Below are positions 25,717 through 35,151 of a DNA stretch of 64,000 nt, one piece after another (the first letter of the stretch is position 1; every line of letters starts with the position of its first letter). The stretch spans positions 50,883 through 114,882 of the forward strand of contig NZ_JAJDNQ010000050.1 of NCBI RefSeq assembly GCF_022340605.1, given 5' to 3'. This DNA comes from Thiohalocapsa sp. (GTDB lineage: Bacteria; Pseudomonadota; Gammaproteobacteria; Chromatiales; Chromatiaceae). Below the pieces are notes generated by a model. That model worked only from the letters and a program-made list of their open reading frames with translations. It was not told the origin of the DNA and ran no database searches. A program made the position numbers and the translations under genes.

Positions 25717-27789
25717 TCAATGCAGATTGCGCACGGCGCGGCGCAGCCGGCCGAGCAGGTCTGGTCCGGCGCTGCTGCCCGCATACCGCAACCGCACATA
25801 GGCATCGACCACGGGTTCGGCCGCGGCGACGAGCTCCGGCCGGGCGGCGGCGAGCCGGGCGAGGTGGTCCAGCGGCCCCTCATCCGGGCGCTTGGTGAGC
25901 TCGGGATCGATCCGCCGCAGCCGCCGCTGGAAGTCGGCGTAGGCGGCGACGACGGGGTCGGCGGCCCCCGGTGGGCGGGCGAGCCAAAGGCCCCAGGCGA
26001 GCATGACGACTGCGCCGGCCAGCGCCATGACGGCAACAAGGCCGATGTCCCGGAGCGGGCCGAGGCCGATGTTGGCGAGCAGTCGCTGCTGCTTGAAGTG
26101 GGAGAAGTCCGCCACCCATTGCTGCCATGCGGCGTCGAAGGCGTCGGCGGCGAGGCGCAGGTTGTAGAGCAGGCGGCCGAGGGAGGATGTGTGGTCCAGG
26201 CGGAAGCGCGCCGGTGCGCCGGCACCGAGGCGGGCGAATTCGCCTTCCGGGTCCACGCGATTGGCGGCGACGGCGGCGGTGGGATCGACCCGCGTCCAGC
26301 CTCTGCCGTCCAGCCAGACCTCGGTCCAGGCGTGGGCCTCGGACTGTCGGATCAGATAGTCGTCGCTGTAGGGGTTGCGCTCGCCACCCAGGTAGCCGAG
26401 GACGATTCGGGTCGGGATGCCGGCGATGCGCATCAGCAGGGTGAAGGCCGCCGCGTAGTGCTCGCAGAAGCCCGCCCGGGCCTCGAACAGGAACGTATCC
26501 GCGGCCTTCTCGCCCATGTCGGGCGCCAACAGCGTGTAGCGGAACGGTTGCTGGTTGAAATACGCGAGCGCCCGCTCAACGACGGTCTCGGCGGGCGGAT
26601 CATCGGCGGTCCAGCCGGCCACAAGCGCACGCATGCGCGGTGTGACCTTGTCCTCGGGTAGTTGGGTAGCCGCGGCCTCCTCCTCCAGTGTCAGCCCGGC
26701 GGCGCGGTAGGACAGTGCGGAGCGCAGCCGAAACAGGCGCCGCTCGTCGATGGGCCGGTCGGCGAGCACCTGCAGGTCTGGGGTCAGGGTGGCGCCGCGG
26801 GGTGCGCCGATGGGGCCGTCGAGGGCCGTGATCCAGCGCTGGTCGCTGGCTTCCAGCAGGGCCGTGTAGCCGATGGGCTCGGAAATGGGCGCGACGTCGA
26901 CGGTGGCCTCCGGGAACTCACCGTGCCGCGCCGGCTCGAAGCGGTTGCCGCGCGCGTGCCAGAGCACCGGGCCGCGCCAATACATGCGGTCGACGACGAT
27001 GGGGGGCGGACGGTCGAAGTGCACCCGCATCGCGTCCTCGCCGGAGATCACCAGGTCCGTCACCGAGCCCGGCTCCAGCCAGTCCTTGAGGCCGGTGACG
27101 GCGTTGGGGTTGTCGAGCCCGAGGTTCCACAGCGGCGCGTCGAGCCGCGGGAAGAACACGAACAGCACCAGTGCCAGCGGCAGCGCCTGGAGCGCCATGA
27201 TGGTGGTGCTGCGTAGCCCCTCCCGCACGCGCGCCGGCGCCGCGGGTGGGTGCACGGGCAGACCCAAATCCCGCAGCAGCCCGAAGCCTGCCACCAGCAG
27301 CCCGGCGAGGAATGCGAGCCGCCAGGGTGAGTCGCCGAACAGGCACTGCACCACCAGCAGGAAATAGAACACCAGCAGCAGCACGCGCAGGTCGCGCAGG
27401 CTCCGCACCTCCAGCAGCTTCAGCGCCACCATCGACAGCAGCAGCGCCGTGCCGGGATTGCGACCCCAGATGCTGTGGTAGGCGTCCAGGACGTTGGCGC
27501 CGCCGACGACGGTGAGCAGCGCCAGCACCGCCATGCCGGGGCGCCACCGCGGCCAGCGGATGGCGACGCCGCGCAGCACCAAGATGCCGACGACGAAGGC
27601 ACCCACCTGGCGGTCCAGCTCCGGCAGCAGCGGCAGGGTACACAGCGCGATCAGGGTCGTCGCGGCGATGAGTTGATGGCGGTCCGGGGTGTCGGCCGGC
27701 GACGGTTCGCCGCGGCGGCGCCGATCGGCGCGGCGGGCGCCGGCGATGGAGGGGAACTTGCGCAAAAGGCGCCAGGCCGGTGCGCGCAT
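25717..27789 (-). CDS. TgpA-like transglutaminase (DUF3488) membrane protein
   Basis: A 690-residue inner-membrane enzyme. The N-terminal DUF3488 region has about five membrane helices (40-60, 65-80, 85-100, 133-150, 155-175, 195-213). The periplasmic domain is a transglutaminase-like cysteine protease fold with Cys442 (in GFCEHYAAAF), His486 (in EAHAWTEV) and Asp502 (in RVDPTA) as the triad. A further membrane helix (about 565-590) precedes a cytoplasmic DUF4129-like tail. In Pseudomonas TgpA is essential. It starts one base after the DUF58 gene stop in a moxR-DUF58-tgpA operon. Confidence 0.92.
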   Translation of the reverse strand: MRAPAWRLLRKFPSIAGARRADRRRRGEPSPADTPDRHQLIAATTLIALCTLPLLPELDRQVGAFVVGILVLRGVAIRWPRWRPGMAVLALLTVVGGANVLDAYHSIWGRNPGTALLLSMVALKLLEVRSLRDLRVLLLVFYFLLVVQCLFGDSPWRLAFLAGLLVAGFGLLRDLGLPVHPPAAPARVREGLRSTTIMALQALPLALVLFVFFPRLDAPLWNLGLDNPNAVTGLKDWLEPGSVTDLVISGEDAMRVHFDRPPPIVVDRMYWRGPVLWHARGNRFEPARHGEFPEATVDVAPISEPIGYTALLEASDQRWITALDGPIGAPRGATLTPDLQVLADRPIDERRLFRLRSALSYRAAGLTLEEEAAATQLPEDKVTPRMRALVAGWTADDPPAETVVERALAYFNQQPFRYTLLAPDMGEKAADTFLFEARAGFCEHYAAAFTLLMRIAGIPTRIVLGYLGGERNPYSDDYLIRQSEAHAWTEVWLDGRGWTRVDPTAAVAANRVDPEGEFARLGAGAPARFRLDHTSSLGRLLYNLRLAADAFDAAWQQWVADFSHFKQQRLLANIGLGPLRDIGLVAVMALAGAVVMLAWGLWLARPPGAADPVVAAYADFQRRLRRIDPELTKRPDEGPLDHLARLAAARPELVAAAEPVVDAYVRLRYAGSSAGPDLLGRLRRAVRNLH

Positions 27790-27790
27790 C

Positions 27791-28954
27791 CTAGCCTCCG
27801 CGCTTGCGCGCGTGGTCAGCGGACTGAAGCTCGCGTGCCTCCGGCGGCGCCTGCGGGCGGTGTCCCGGCGAGAAGCGTGCCAGCGCTGCGAGGCAACGGT
27901 GCTTGTGCCGGCCGCCGCGGTCGTAGTCGATGCTCATGCCCGGCAGGCGCAGGCCGTAGCTGCAGCTCAGCGCATCGGCGTCCAGCACCTGGCGCGCGAG
28001 CACGGACAGGCGCTGGTCCGGGTCGGCGCCCGGCACCGCGTCCCAGTCCACGCGCACGCGCGCCGACTGGTCGCCGCCAAACTGCTTGACGATGAGCCCG
28101 CGCTCGCGGGCGTATGCCTTCCAGTCCAGCTGCCTTGGCGAGTCGCCCGGCTGGTAGGCGCGGGGGCCGACGAAGTCCTCGGCACCGGTGCCGAGGTCGC
28201 CGCGGCCCTGTTGGTCGAAGTGCGCGATCAGCGGTGGCTGCGGTGCCCGTGACGCGGGCTTGGGGTACACCAGCACCTCCGCGCGCGGGCGCAGGACCGT
28301 CCAGGCGCGGAACAAACCGAACGGGTAGCGAGTCTCCAGCACCACGCGCTCCAGCGGCATCGGGCCGCGCTGGCGCGCCGGGCGACTCAGCGCCGCCCGG
28401 GCCTCGCCGCCGGCGGTGAGCGCGAAGGCCGGTCCGTCGGTGATGCGCAGCTGCGGCCGAGGCTTCTGCCGATGCTCCTGCACGAGCACCGGGAAGCGCG
28501 CCGTCTCGCCGGCGAACACCGGCAGCCCGTCGCGCGCCTGCACCGTGAGCCCCAGCAGCTGGAACCAGCAGTGGTGCATGCCCACGAGGGCGATGGAGAC
28601 CATCAGAAAGCTCAAGAACAAACCGAGATTGTTCTGGTAGTTGAGCGCGCCCAGCAGGGTCGCGAGCATCACCGCGGCGTAACTGAGTCCAGCCCTGGTG
28701 GGCAGGATGTAGATGCGGCGGTGATGGGTCGCGGCGGTGGCCGAGTCGGGCGCCTCGCCGCGCCGGCGCAGGCGTCGAGCGGCTCGCGCCAGGGTCGCCT
28801 GCAGGCCCGCCGCCAGAGGGCTTCGGCCGTCGGCTCGGATCGCGCCTACGTGCACGGCCGACTGACGTGCGCCCTCCCCGGGGGCCGACCGAGATCGGCG
28901 TGCCCGGGGAGCGGTGGCGCTGGATCGGGTGCTCGGCGGATTGGGCATGCGCAC
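27791..28954 (-). CDS. DUF58 domain protein of the MoxR/TgpA operon
   Basis: A 387-residue protein with a low-complexity arginine-rich N-terminus (about 1-80), two membrane helices (about 86-126) and a C-terminal DUF58 domain (about 200-350) with the FVGPRAYQPGDSPRQLDWKA segment, close to the typical RxYxPGDxxRxIDW signature. DUF58 proteins have a von Willebrand A-like fold and pair with MoxR AAA ATPases, thought to act as chaperones for periplasmic or membrane complexes. The true start may lie inside the Arg-rich tail, since the first 80 residues are not family-like. It lies between moxR and tgpA. Confidence 0.85.
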   Translation of the reverse strand: MRMPNPPSTRSSATAPRARRSRSAPGEGARQSAVHVGAIRADGRSPLAAGLQATLARAARRLRRRGEAPDSATAATHHRRIYILPTRAGLSYAAVMLATLLGALNYQNNLGLFLSFLMVSIALVGMHHCWFQLLGLTVQARDGLPVFAGETARFPVLVQEHRQKPRPQLRITDGPAFALTAGGEARAALSRPARQRGPMPLERVVLETRYPFGLFRAWTVLRPRAEVLVYPKPASRAPQPPLIAHFDQQGRGDLGTGAEDFVGPRAYQPGDSPRQLDWKAYARERGLIVKQFGGDQSARVRVDWDAVPGADPDQRLSVLARQVLDADALSCSYGLRLPGMSIDYDRGGRHKHRCLAALARFSPGHRPQAPPEARELQSADHARKRGG

Positions 28955-29042
28955 TGAGAGATACAGGGAGAGGCAGGCGACAACGCTGCCGGTGCTCGCG
29001 TCGCCCGCGCTGGAGGCGCCGGGGGCGGCGAGCCGGCGGCTG

Positions 29043-29987
29043 TCAGCTCACCGGCACCGACTCCAGGATCAGCTCGGCAATGGCCGCGTGGCCGCCGGCG
29101 CTGTCGTCGTCGCCGGTGGCGAGCCGGTGCGGTACCACGGCCGGCAGCACGCGCTGGATGTCCTCCGGCAGGACGAAGTCGCGCCCAGCCAGCAGCGCCC
29201 AGGCGCGGGCGGCGCGCAGCAGGCCAAGCCCGGCACGCGGCGAGAGCCCGTGCACGAAGCGCTCGCTGTTGCGGGTGAAGCGCAGGATGGCGTGGCAGTA
29301 GTCGATGACCGCGGCGGACGCGTGGACGGCCAGCACCTCCTGCTGGGCTTTGATCAGGCCGTCGGCGTCCATCGCTGGCTCGAGGTCCCCCAGCATCTCG
29401 CGGCGGTCGCGGCCGGCGAGCAGGGCCTTCTCCTGGTCCGCGTCGGGATAGCCCAGCGTGAGGCGCATCAGAAACCGGTCGAGCTGGGACTCTGGCAACG
29501 GGAAGGTGCCGATCTGGTAGAACGGATTCTGGGTGGCGATGACGAAGAAGGGCGCCGGCAGCGGCCGGGTCTCGCCTTCCGCGGTCACCTGTCGCTCCTC
29601 CATCGCCTCCAGCAGTGCGCTCTGCGCCTTGGGCGTGGCGCGGTTGATCTCGTCGGCCAGCACCACCTGCGCGAAGATCGGCCCGCGGTGGAAGCGAAAC
29701 TGCTCACTGCCGCGGTCGTACACGGACACGCCGACCACGTCGGCCGGCAGCATGTCGCTGGTGAACTGAATACGCGCATGCTGGAGCCCGAGCAGGCGCG
29801 CCAGCAGTTGCGCCAGCGTGGTCTTGCCGACGCCCGGCACGTCTTCAATGAGCAGATGCCCGCCGGCCAGGAGGCAGGCCAGCGCGAGCCGGAGTTGGTG
29901 GGGCTTGCCGAGGATGACCGCGTCCGCGGCGTCGAGCACCGCGTGCAGCGGCGCCTCGGCTGGTGGCTTGCGCAAGGTTTGGAGCAT
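29043..29987 (-). CDS. MoxR-family AAA+ ATPase
   Basis: A 314-residue AAA+ chaperone-like ATPase. Walker A is EDVPGVGKTTLA (about 48-59), Walker B VVLADEIN (108-115), followed by the MoxR-type RATPKAQSALLEAMEE and sensor IATQNPF, and an LPESQLDRFLMRL arginine-finger segment. I use the ATG at 29987, which has AGGCGGA just upstream; further in-frame starts to 30161 would overlap the divergent mnmG leader. It heads the moxR-DUF58-tgpA operon, 88 bases before DUF58. Confidence 0.92.
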   Translation of the reverse strand: MLQTLRKPPAEAPLHAVLDAADAVILGKPHQLRLALACLLAGGHLLIEDVPGVGKTTLAQLLARLLGLQHARIQFTSDMLPADVVGVSVYDRGSEQFRFHRGPIFAQVVLADEINRATPKAQSALLEAMEERQVTAEGETRPLPAPFFVIATQNPFYQIGTFPLPESQLDRFLMRLTLGYPDADQEKALLAGRDRREMLGDLEPAMDADGLIKAQQEVLAVHASAAVIDYCHAILRFTRNSERFVHGLSPRAGLGLLRAARAWALLAGRDFVLPEDIQRVLPAVVPHRLATGDDDSAGGHAAIAELILESVPVS

Positions 29988-30118
29988 GGGTCCGCCTAGC
30001 TGTGAGTGCGGCATGCCGGTGGCATGCCCGCTTGTGGTCGTCCGTCGGCGTTGACGCCGCTGGGCTCGGAAATGCTGAATTTTCAGCGCTTTTCTTCTTC
30101 GAGAGGCCCATTGCCTAG

Positions 30119-30124
30119 TATATT
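30119..30124 (+). promoter_or_regulatory. Possible -10 element of mnmG
   Basis: TATATT about 27 bases upstream of the mnmG ATG, in an AT-rich pocket. No good -35 box at the right distance, so this is only a weak suggestion. Confidence 0.25.
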
Positions 30125-30150
30125 TGCCTCGTCCACGAGGAATGCGACCC

Positions 30151-32025
30151 ATGTCCGACAATCACTGCTTCGAGGTCATCGTCGTCGGCGGCGGCCATGC
30201 CGGCACCGAGGCCGCGCTCGCCGCGGCGCGGCTTGGCGCGCGCACGCTGCTGCTCACGCACAATATCGAGACCATCGGCCAGATGAGCTGCAACCCCGCC
30301 ATCGGCGGCATCGGCAAGGGGCATCTGGTGAAGGAGATCGACGCGCTCGACGGCCTCATGGCCCGCGCCGCGGACCGCGGCGGTATCCAGTTCCGTATTC
30401 TCAACCGCCGCAAGGGGCCGGCCGTGCGTGCCACCCGCGCCCAGGCGGACCGGCTGCTGTACAAGGCGGCAGTGCGCGGCGCCGTGGAGCACCAGCCGAA
30501 CCTGTGGCTGTTCCAGCAGGCGGTGGACGATCTCATGCTGGACGGCGAGCGAGTCGCCGGCGTGCGCACCCAGACCGGGCTCGCGTTCCGCGCGCCGGCG
30601 GTGGTGCTCACCGTCGGCACCTTCCTCGGCGGGCGCATTCACGTGGGCTTAAGCAATTATCGTGGCGGGCGCGCCGGCGACCCGCCGTCCATCGCGCTGG
30701 CTGAGCGGCTGCGCGAGTTGCCCTTCGCCGTGGACCGGCTCAAGACCGGCACGCCGCCGCGCATCGACGCCCGCAGCATCGACTACTCCAAGCTGGAAGA
30801 GCAGCCGGGCGACGACCCCGTGCCGGTGTTCTCGTACCTCGGCGACCCCACCGAGCACCCGCCCCAGGTGAGCTGCCACATCGCCCGCACCACCGAGCGC
30901 ACGCACGAGATCATCCGCGCCGGGCTGTCGCGCTCGCCCATGTTCACCGGCGTCATCGAGGGCGTCGGGCCGCGCTACTGCCCGTCCATCGAGGACAAGA
31001 TCGTGCGCTTCGCGGACAAGGCGTCGCACCAGATCTTCGTGGAGCCGGAGGGGCTGGACACCACCGAGGTCTACCCCAACGGCATCTCCACCAGCCTGCC
31101 GTTCGAGGTGCAGTTCGACCTGGTGCGCTCCATCCCGGGCTTCGAGCAGGCGCACATCACCCGGCCCGGCTATGCCATCGAATACGACTTCTTCGACCCG
31201 CGTGACCTTGCGCCCACCCTGGAGACCCGTTTCGTGCCCGGCCTCTACTTCGCTGGCCAAATCAATGGCACCACAGGCTACGAGGAGGCCGCGGCGCAGG
31301 GCCTGCTCGCCGGCGCCAACGCGGCGCTCGCGGTGCAGGGGCGCGAGCCCTGGTCACCGCGCCGGGACGAGGCCTATATCGGCGTCCTGGTGGACGACCT
31401 CATCACCCGCGGCACCACCGAGCCCTACCGCATGTTCACCAGCCGCGCCGAGTACCGGCTGATGCTGCGCGAGGACAACGCGGATCTGCGCCTGACCGAG
31501 ACCGGCCGGCGCTTGGGACTCGTCGGCGATGCGCGCTGGCGGCGCTTCGAGGCCAAGCGCGAGGCCATCGAGCGCGAACAGGCGCGGCTGCGCGAGTGCT
31601 GGGTGCGGCCGGGCACGCCGGCGGCCGTGGCGCTGGTGGCAAGCACCAGCGAGACCATCGCCCGCGAGATACGCGCGCTGGAGCTGCTGGCCCGCCCGCG
31701 CGTGGGCTATACCGAGCTGATGCAGGCTGAAAGCCTGGGTCCCGGCGTGGACGATGCCCAGGTGGCCGAGCAGATCGAGATCCAGGCCAAATACGCGGGC
31801 TACCTGGAGCGCCAGCAGCACGAGGTGGCGCGGCAGCGCGCCGAGGACGCCCGCACCCTACCGGCGGACTTCGACTACGCCAACGTGCGCGGCCTGTCCG
31901 CCGAGGTGCGCGAGAAGTTCCAGCGGGTGCGGCCGGCCACCATCGGCCAGGCAGCGCGCATCCCAGGCGTGACGCCGGCGGCGGTGTCGCTGCTGCTGAT
32001 CCATCTCAAGCGGCAGAGCGCCTGA
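30151..32025 (+). CDS. mnmG: tRNA uridine-5-carboxymethylaminomethyl modification enzyme, FAD subunit
   Basis: A 624-residue flavoprotein that, with MnmE, installs cmnm5 on the wobble uridine of several tRNAs. The FAD fold is at the N-terminus ([21 protein letters not shown], from about residue 8), with [21 protein letters not shown] (about 50-70), the KTGTPPRID motif (about 202-210) and the C-terminal [17 protein letters not shown] helix bundle that binds MnmE and tRNA. The ATG at 30151 (MSDNHCFEV) has GAGGA 10 bases upstream. Its natural downstream neighbour rsmG is displaced by 1.3 kb, and a short relic of a second mnmG copy precedes rsmG. Confidence 0.97.
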   Translation: MSDNHCFEVIVVGGGHAGTEAALAAARLGARTLLLTHNIETIGQMSCNPAIGGIGKGHLVKEIDALDGLMARAADRGGIQFRILNRRKGPAVRATRAQADRLLYKAAVRGAVEHQPNLWLFQQAVDDLMLDGERVAGVRTQTGLAFRAPAVVLTVGTFLGGRIHVGLSNYRGGRAGDPPSIALAERLRELPFAVDRLKTGTPPRIDARSIDYSKLEEQPGDDPVPVFSYLGDPTEHPPQVSCHIARTTERTHEIIRAGLSRSPMFTGVIEGVGPRYCPSIEDKIVRFADKASHQIFVEPEGLDTTEVYPNGISTSLPFEVQFDLVRSIPGFEQAHITRPGYAIEYDFFDPRDLAPTLETRFVPGLYFAGQINGTTGYEEAAAQGLLAGANAALAVQGREPWSPRRDEAYIGVLVDDLITRGTTEPYRMFTSRAEYRLMLREDNADLRLTETGRRLGLVGDARWRRFEAKREAIEREQARLRECWVRPGTPAAVALVASTSETIAREIRALELLARPRVGYTELMQAESLGPGVDDAQVAEQIEIQAKYAGYLERQQHEVARQRAEDARTLPADFDYANVRGLSAEVREKFQRVRPATIGQAARIPGVTPAAVSLLLIHLKRQSA

Positions 32026-32098
32026 TGGTGCCGGCCATCGCTGATGGTCTCCAATGGCGTGCCCAGCTAGGGCCTTGTTCGTAAGTCCGTCCACCGCT

Positions 32099-32135
32099 GT
32101 GGGAGCGCCCTCCTCGGCGCGATCGGCACCCGCTT
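32099..32135. repeat. REP-like element (GTGGGAGCG family), copy B, single arm
   Basis: GTGGGAGCGCCCTCCTCGGC followed by GCGATCGGCACCCGC just downstream of mnmG. Same head as copies at 1118, 32930 and 58942 but without the second arm. Confidence 0.65.
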
Positions 32136-32212
32136 ACGTGCCGGTGCTGCCGTTTTGTTTCGCCCCCAAGAACGTGATGCGCACTCCGATCCTCCCTGGA
32201 GCAACGTCAACA

Positions 32213-32623
32213 TCAGTGGGCAAAAAGCCTGCCGACGCCCCTTAGCTTGTCCAGATTCAGGAGAAACTCGAGAACGGCTTCTGCCGTTCGCTCTGCATAC
32301 CGGCGTTCGATCAGGACTTGAGCGGGTCGGGCGATTGTGATTACCGGCAGACACGTATCCTTCCCGCAGCGTCGGATGGTTGATTCCAGCGAGGTCGGCC
32401 CGTCGTCGTTGCGGTTGCCGGTGATTAGGACCACCTCGTTGGCTTGGCAGCATTCCCACACCGCGGCATCAGAGGCATCGGTCGCGAGCCTCAAGTCGGC
32501 GAAGGTGTAGACCGCAACAGCCATTTATCGCCACAGATCGGCCCACCCATCACCCGTCCAGATGTCGAGCAACATCGCGAATTGGCCTTCGATGTCGTGG
32601 TCGCTCATGACTCGTCGAGTCAT
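32213..32623 (-). pseudogene. PIN-like (DUF5615-type) protein split by an in-frame stop
   Basis: Read from the ATG at 32623 (or MSDHDIEG at 32608), the frame runs SDHDIEGQFAMLLDIW and GWADLWR, hits TAA at 32525-32527, and the very next codon is ATG, continuing in the same frame as YTFADLRLATDASDAAVWE, then VVLITGNRNDDGPTSLEST and ending LRGVGRLFAH. Both halves look like parts of one toxin-like family of about 140 residues: the N-terminal half carries the acidic (I)EGQ start region, the C-terminal half the NRN...GPxSLE and GRL motifs. One nonsense mutation splits the gene; the TAAATG junction could allow reinitiation. No antitoxin gene is recognisable. Confidence 0.6.
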
Positions 32624-33261
32624 GGCTGGGTTGTCCAACTCCCGGTTGCCTGAATCCCGGCAATTTTCCGGCGTGCCGAGCCCTTGGTCGCCTGCAATAT
32701 CTGTCTAACTTCCGGCGATTTCCGGGCCGCGACCGCGGTCTAGGATTCTTGGTGCTGTGGTTGCCATGGCGCGCATCGGATAGATTTGAGCATGGCTCGG
32801 CATCGCAGGATGCTGGGGCGATACCTTGAAACGACGAGTCGGGACCAAACGCCAATAGACTCAGCACCCGTAAGCGCATTCCGCGGCCGCGACCACCTTG
32901 ATCATACTCCCGACCGCAGCCGTGGCCGCGTGGGATGGGAGCCGCGTCCTCGGCGCGACTGGGCGCCCGTCGCGCCGCGGACGGTGCTCCCACGTCGGCG
33001 CGAAGTTATGATCGACGCCGCCGCCAGCACGGCGAGGCGGAAGAGGCGCAGCGCTTTAGCCACGGCACGCGGCTGCTTGCGAATGCCGCTAATGCCGCTG
33101 CGGCTTGAGCAATGACAGCAGCCGCGTCGTTAGCGGCCGCGCCGGGCGCGACGCACGCATGGCTGGTGGGTACGGTCGGGTGTTCAACCGGGTAGACTGC
33201 CGCGCAACAACCGCATCGTTCGCGGCACCCGGCACTTGAAGCCCCGCGAGGATTACCACCC
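32624..33261. other. Interruption between mnmG and rsmG
   Basis: About 640 bases without a gene. It contains REP copy C (32930-32993), and the last 25 bases match the leader of mnmG. Open frames are short and lack similarity to anything I recognise. Confidence 0.5.
32930..32993. repeat. REP-like palindrome (GTGGGA family), copy C
   Basis: Imperfect inverted repeat: GTGGGATGGGAGCCGCGTCC and TCGGCGCGACTGGGCGCCC lead to the complementary arm GCGCCGCGGACGGTGCTCCCAC. Confidence 0.7.
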
Positions 33262-33339
33262 ATGACTGACAACGAGCCCTATCGCATGTTCACCAGCCGC
33301 GCCAAGTACTGGCTGATGCTGAAGCGCCGGAGCGCTTGA
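33262..33339 (+). pseudogene. 25-codon internally deleted relic of mnmG
   Basis: The frame encodes MTDN, then [16 protein letters not shown], then KRRSA and stop. The three parts match the mnmG start (MSDN), an internal segment ([16 protein letters not shown], at 31418-31465) and the extreme end (KRQSA, at 32008-32025). Even the leader is similar: both have CGAGGA and then CCCATG before the start. The stop overlaps the rsmG start (TGATG), the same junction sequence as at the end of full-length mnmG. It appears to be what remains of an mnmG copy after two large in-frame deletions. It may still be translated and couple into rsmG. Confidence 0.75.
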
Positions 33340-34013
33340 TGGCAAGTGCCGGGACCTCGCCACCGCCGGCCGCGGACGGTCCATCGGCGCTCAACGCCGG
33401 CCTGGCCGCCCTCAGGATCGACGCCGGCGAGGCTCAACGCGCGCAGCTGCTCGCCTTCATCGCCCTGCTCGCGCGCTGGAACCTCGCCTACAATCTCACC
33501 GCCGTGCGCGACCCGGCCGAGATGGTCCCGCGCCACCTGCTCGACAGTCTCGCCGTGCTGCCCCTTGTGCGGCGCGGGCCGCTGCTCGACGTCGGCACCG
33601 GCCCCGGCCTGCCGGGGCTGCCGCTGGCCATCCTGCGTCCGGAGCTCGACTTCACGCTGCTGGACAGCAACGGGAAGAAGATCCGATTCGTGCGTCAGGC
33701 GGTGCTCGAGCTTGAGCTCGGCAACGTCACCCCGGTGCAGGCGCGGATGCAGGCGTACCGGCCGCAGGTGAATTTCGCTACCATTACCGCGCGTGCGGTG
33801 GCACCGCTGGCGGCGCTGTGCGCCGAATGCGCGCCGCTCACGGCGCCGGGCGGCGTGCTGCTGGCGCTGAAAGGCCGCGATCCGGATGCCGAGGTCGCCG
33901 GGCTCGCCGCCGCGGCGTTGCCGCGCGTGCGCATGGCCGCCGTGTCGGTGCACGCGTTGCAAGTACCCGGGCTCGACGCCGAGCGCAGTGTCATCGAGGT
34001 GCCGTTCGACTGA
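33339..34013 (+). CDS. rsmG: 16S rRNA (guanine(527)-N(7))-methyltransferase
   Basis: A 224-residue SAM-dependent methyltransferase (GidB) acting on G527 of 16S rRNA. It has [20 protein letters not shown] (about 51-70), the cofactor loop [17 protein letters not shown] (about 85-101), [15 protein letters not shown] (about 110-124) and the [10 protein letters not shown] segment. The ATG at 33339 overlaps the stop of the mini-mnmG relic, so translation may be coupled to that 25-codon frame. The gene leads into parA-parB. Confidence 0.95.
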   Translation: MASAGTSPPPAADGPSALNAGLAALRIDAGEAQRAQLLAFIALLARWNLAYNLTAVRDPAEMVPRHLLDSLAVLPLVRRGPLLDVGTGPGLPGLPLAILRPELDFTLLDSNGKKIRFVRQAVLELELGNVTPVQARMQAYRPQVNFATITARAVAPLAALCAECAPLTAPGGVLLALKGRDPDAEVAGLAAAALPRVRMAAVSVHALQVPGLDAERSVIEVPFD

Positions 34014-34081
34014 GCCCGCGACGGTGGCGCCCCGGACGCTCGAGCGCCGCGTCCCGAACAAGCCCGGCGGATGCGCCCCGG

Positions 34082-34127
34082 AGCCCGGACCTGGCAGCCC
34101 GGACCTGGCAGCCCGGACCCAGGCAGG
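34082..34127 (+). repeat. Short tandem repeat, 14-bp unit
   Basis: Nearly three copies of AGCCCGGACCTGGC between rsmG and parA, the last copy diverging to CCCGGACCCAGGC. Confidence 0.7.
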
Positions 34128-34216
34128 ACGCGACTGCACGACGTGACGCAAATCTTCTTCCAACAGGGACGTCCCGAGGCGCCCTCACAGCCCCACGAGA
34201 GCCCCCACAACACCCC

Positions 34217-35005
34217 ATGGCCCGCATCATCGCGATCGCAAACCAGAAAGGCGGCGTCGGCAAGACCACCACGGCCGTGAACCTCGCCGCGTCCCTCGCC
34301 TCCATGAAGCGCCGCGTGCTACTGGTGGACATGGACCCGCAGGGCAACGCCACCATGGGCGTCGGCGTGGACAAGAACGCGCTGGAGCGCACCGGCTGCG
34401 ACCTGCTGCTGGAGGACGCGAGCTTCTCGCAGTGCGTGGTGCGCGTGTCGACGCCGGAGCCCGGCTTCGATCTGCTGCCGTCCAACGGCGACATGACCGC
34501 CGCCGAGGTGGGCCTGATGCAGGCCGAGGCACGCGAGCGCACGCTGGCCACCAAGCTCGCCGCGCAGTCCGCGGCCTACGAGATCATTCTGCTGGACTGC
34601 CCGCCGTCGCTGAACATGCTGACCGTGAACGCGTTGGTGGCGGCGGACGGCGTGCTGATCCCGATCCAGTGCGAGTACTACGCGCTCGAGGGGCTCTCGG
34701 CCCTGCTCGACACTATCGACCAGATCCGCGCCAGTCGCAACGCCTCGCTTCGCATCGACGGCATCCTGCGCACCATGCACGACCCGCGCAACAACCTGTC
34801 CAACCAGGTGTCCACGCAGCTCATCACCCACTTCAAGGGGCAGGTGTACCGGACTATCGTGCCGCGCAACGTCCGCCTCGCCGAAGCGCCCAGCCACGGT
34901 CTGTCGGTGCTGCAATACGACGCCAACTCCCGCGGCGCCCTGGCCTATCTGGCCCTTGCCGGCGAGGTGCTGCGCCGCCGCGAGCAGGCGCCGAACGCCG
35001 CCTAG
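34217..35005 (+). CDS. parA: Chromosome partitioning ATPase ParA (Soj)
   Basis: A 262-residue Walker-type ATPase that segregates the origin region with ParB. The deviant Walker A is [15 protein letters not shown] (about 11-25), then [14 protein letters not shown] (about 37-50), [16 protein letters not shown] (about 116-131) and the [15 protein letters not shown] end segment. The ATG is at 34217; longer in-frame extensions from 33818 cover the rsmG 3' end in another frame and are not real. parB follows after about 145 bases. Confidence 0.96.
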   Translation: MARIIAIANQKGGVGKTTTAVNLAASLASMKRRVLLVDMDPQGNATMGVGVDKNALERTGCDLLLEDASFSQCVVRVSTPEPGFDLLPSNGDMTAAEVGLMQAEARERTLATKLAAQSAAYEIILLDCPPSLNMLTVNALVAADGVLIPIQCEYYALEGLSALLDTIDQIRASRNASLRIDGILRTMHDPRNNLSNQVSTQLITHFKGQVYRTIVPRNVRLAEAPSHGLSVLQYDANSRGALAYLALAGEVLRRREQAPNAA

Positions 35006-35151
35006 GCCGCGTCTGCTCCGCCCCGCACATGCGAAACGCCATCTCGCTCCTCGACCCGCCGCCCTCAGCCGATGCCCCGATATCCACAGCAGCAGAGCCG
35101 GCGGCCAACGACCCCGGCGGCGCGACCCCAGCGCCGGAGGATCAGCGCCCC

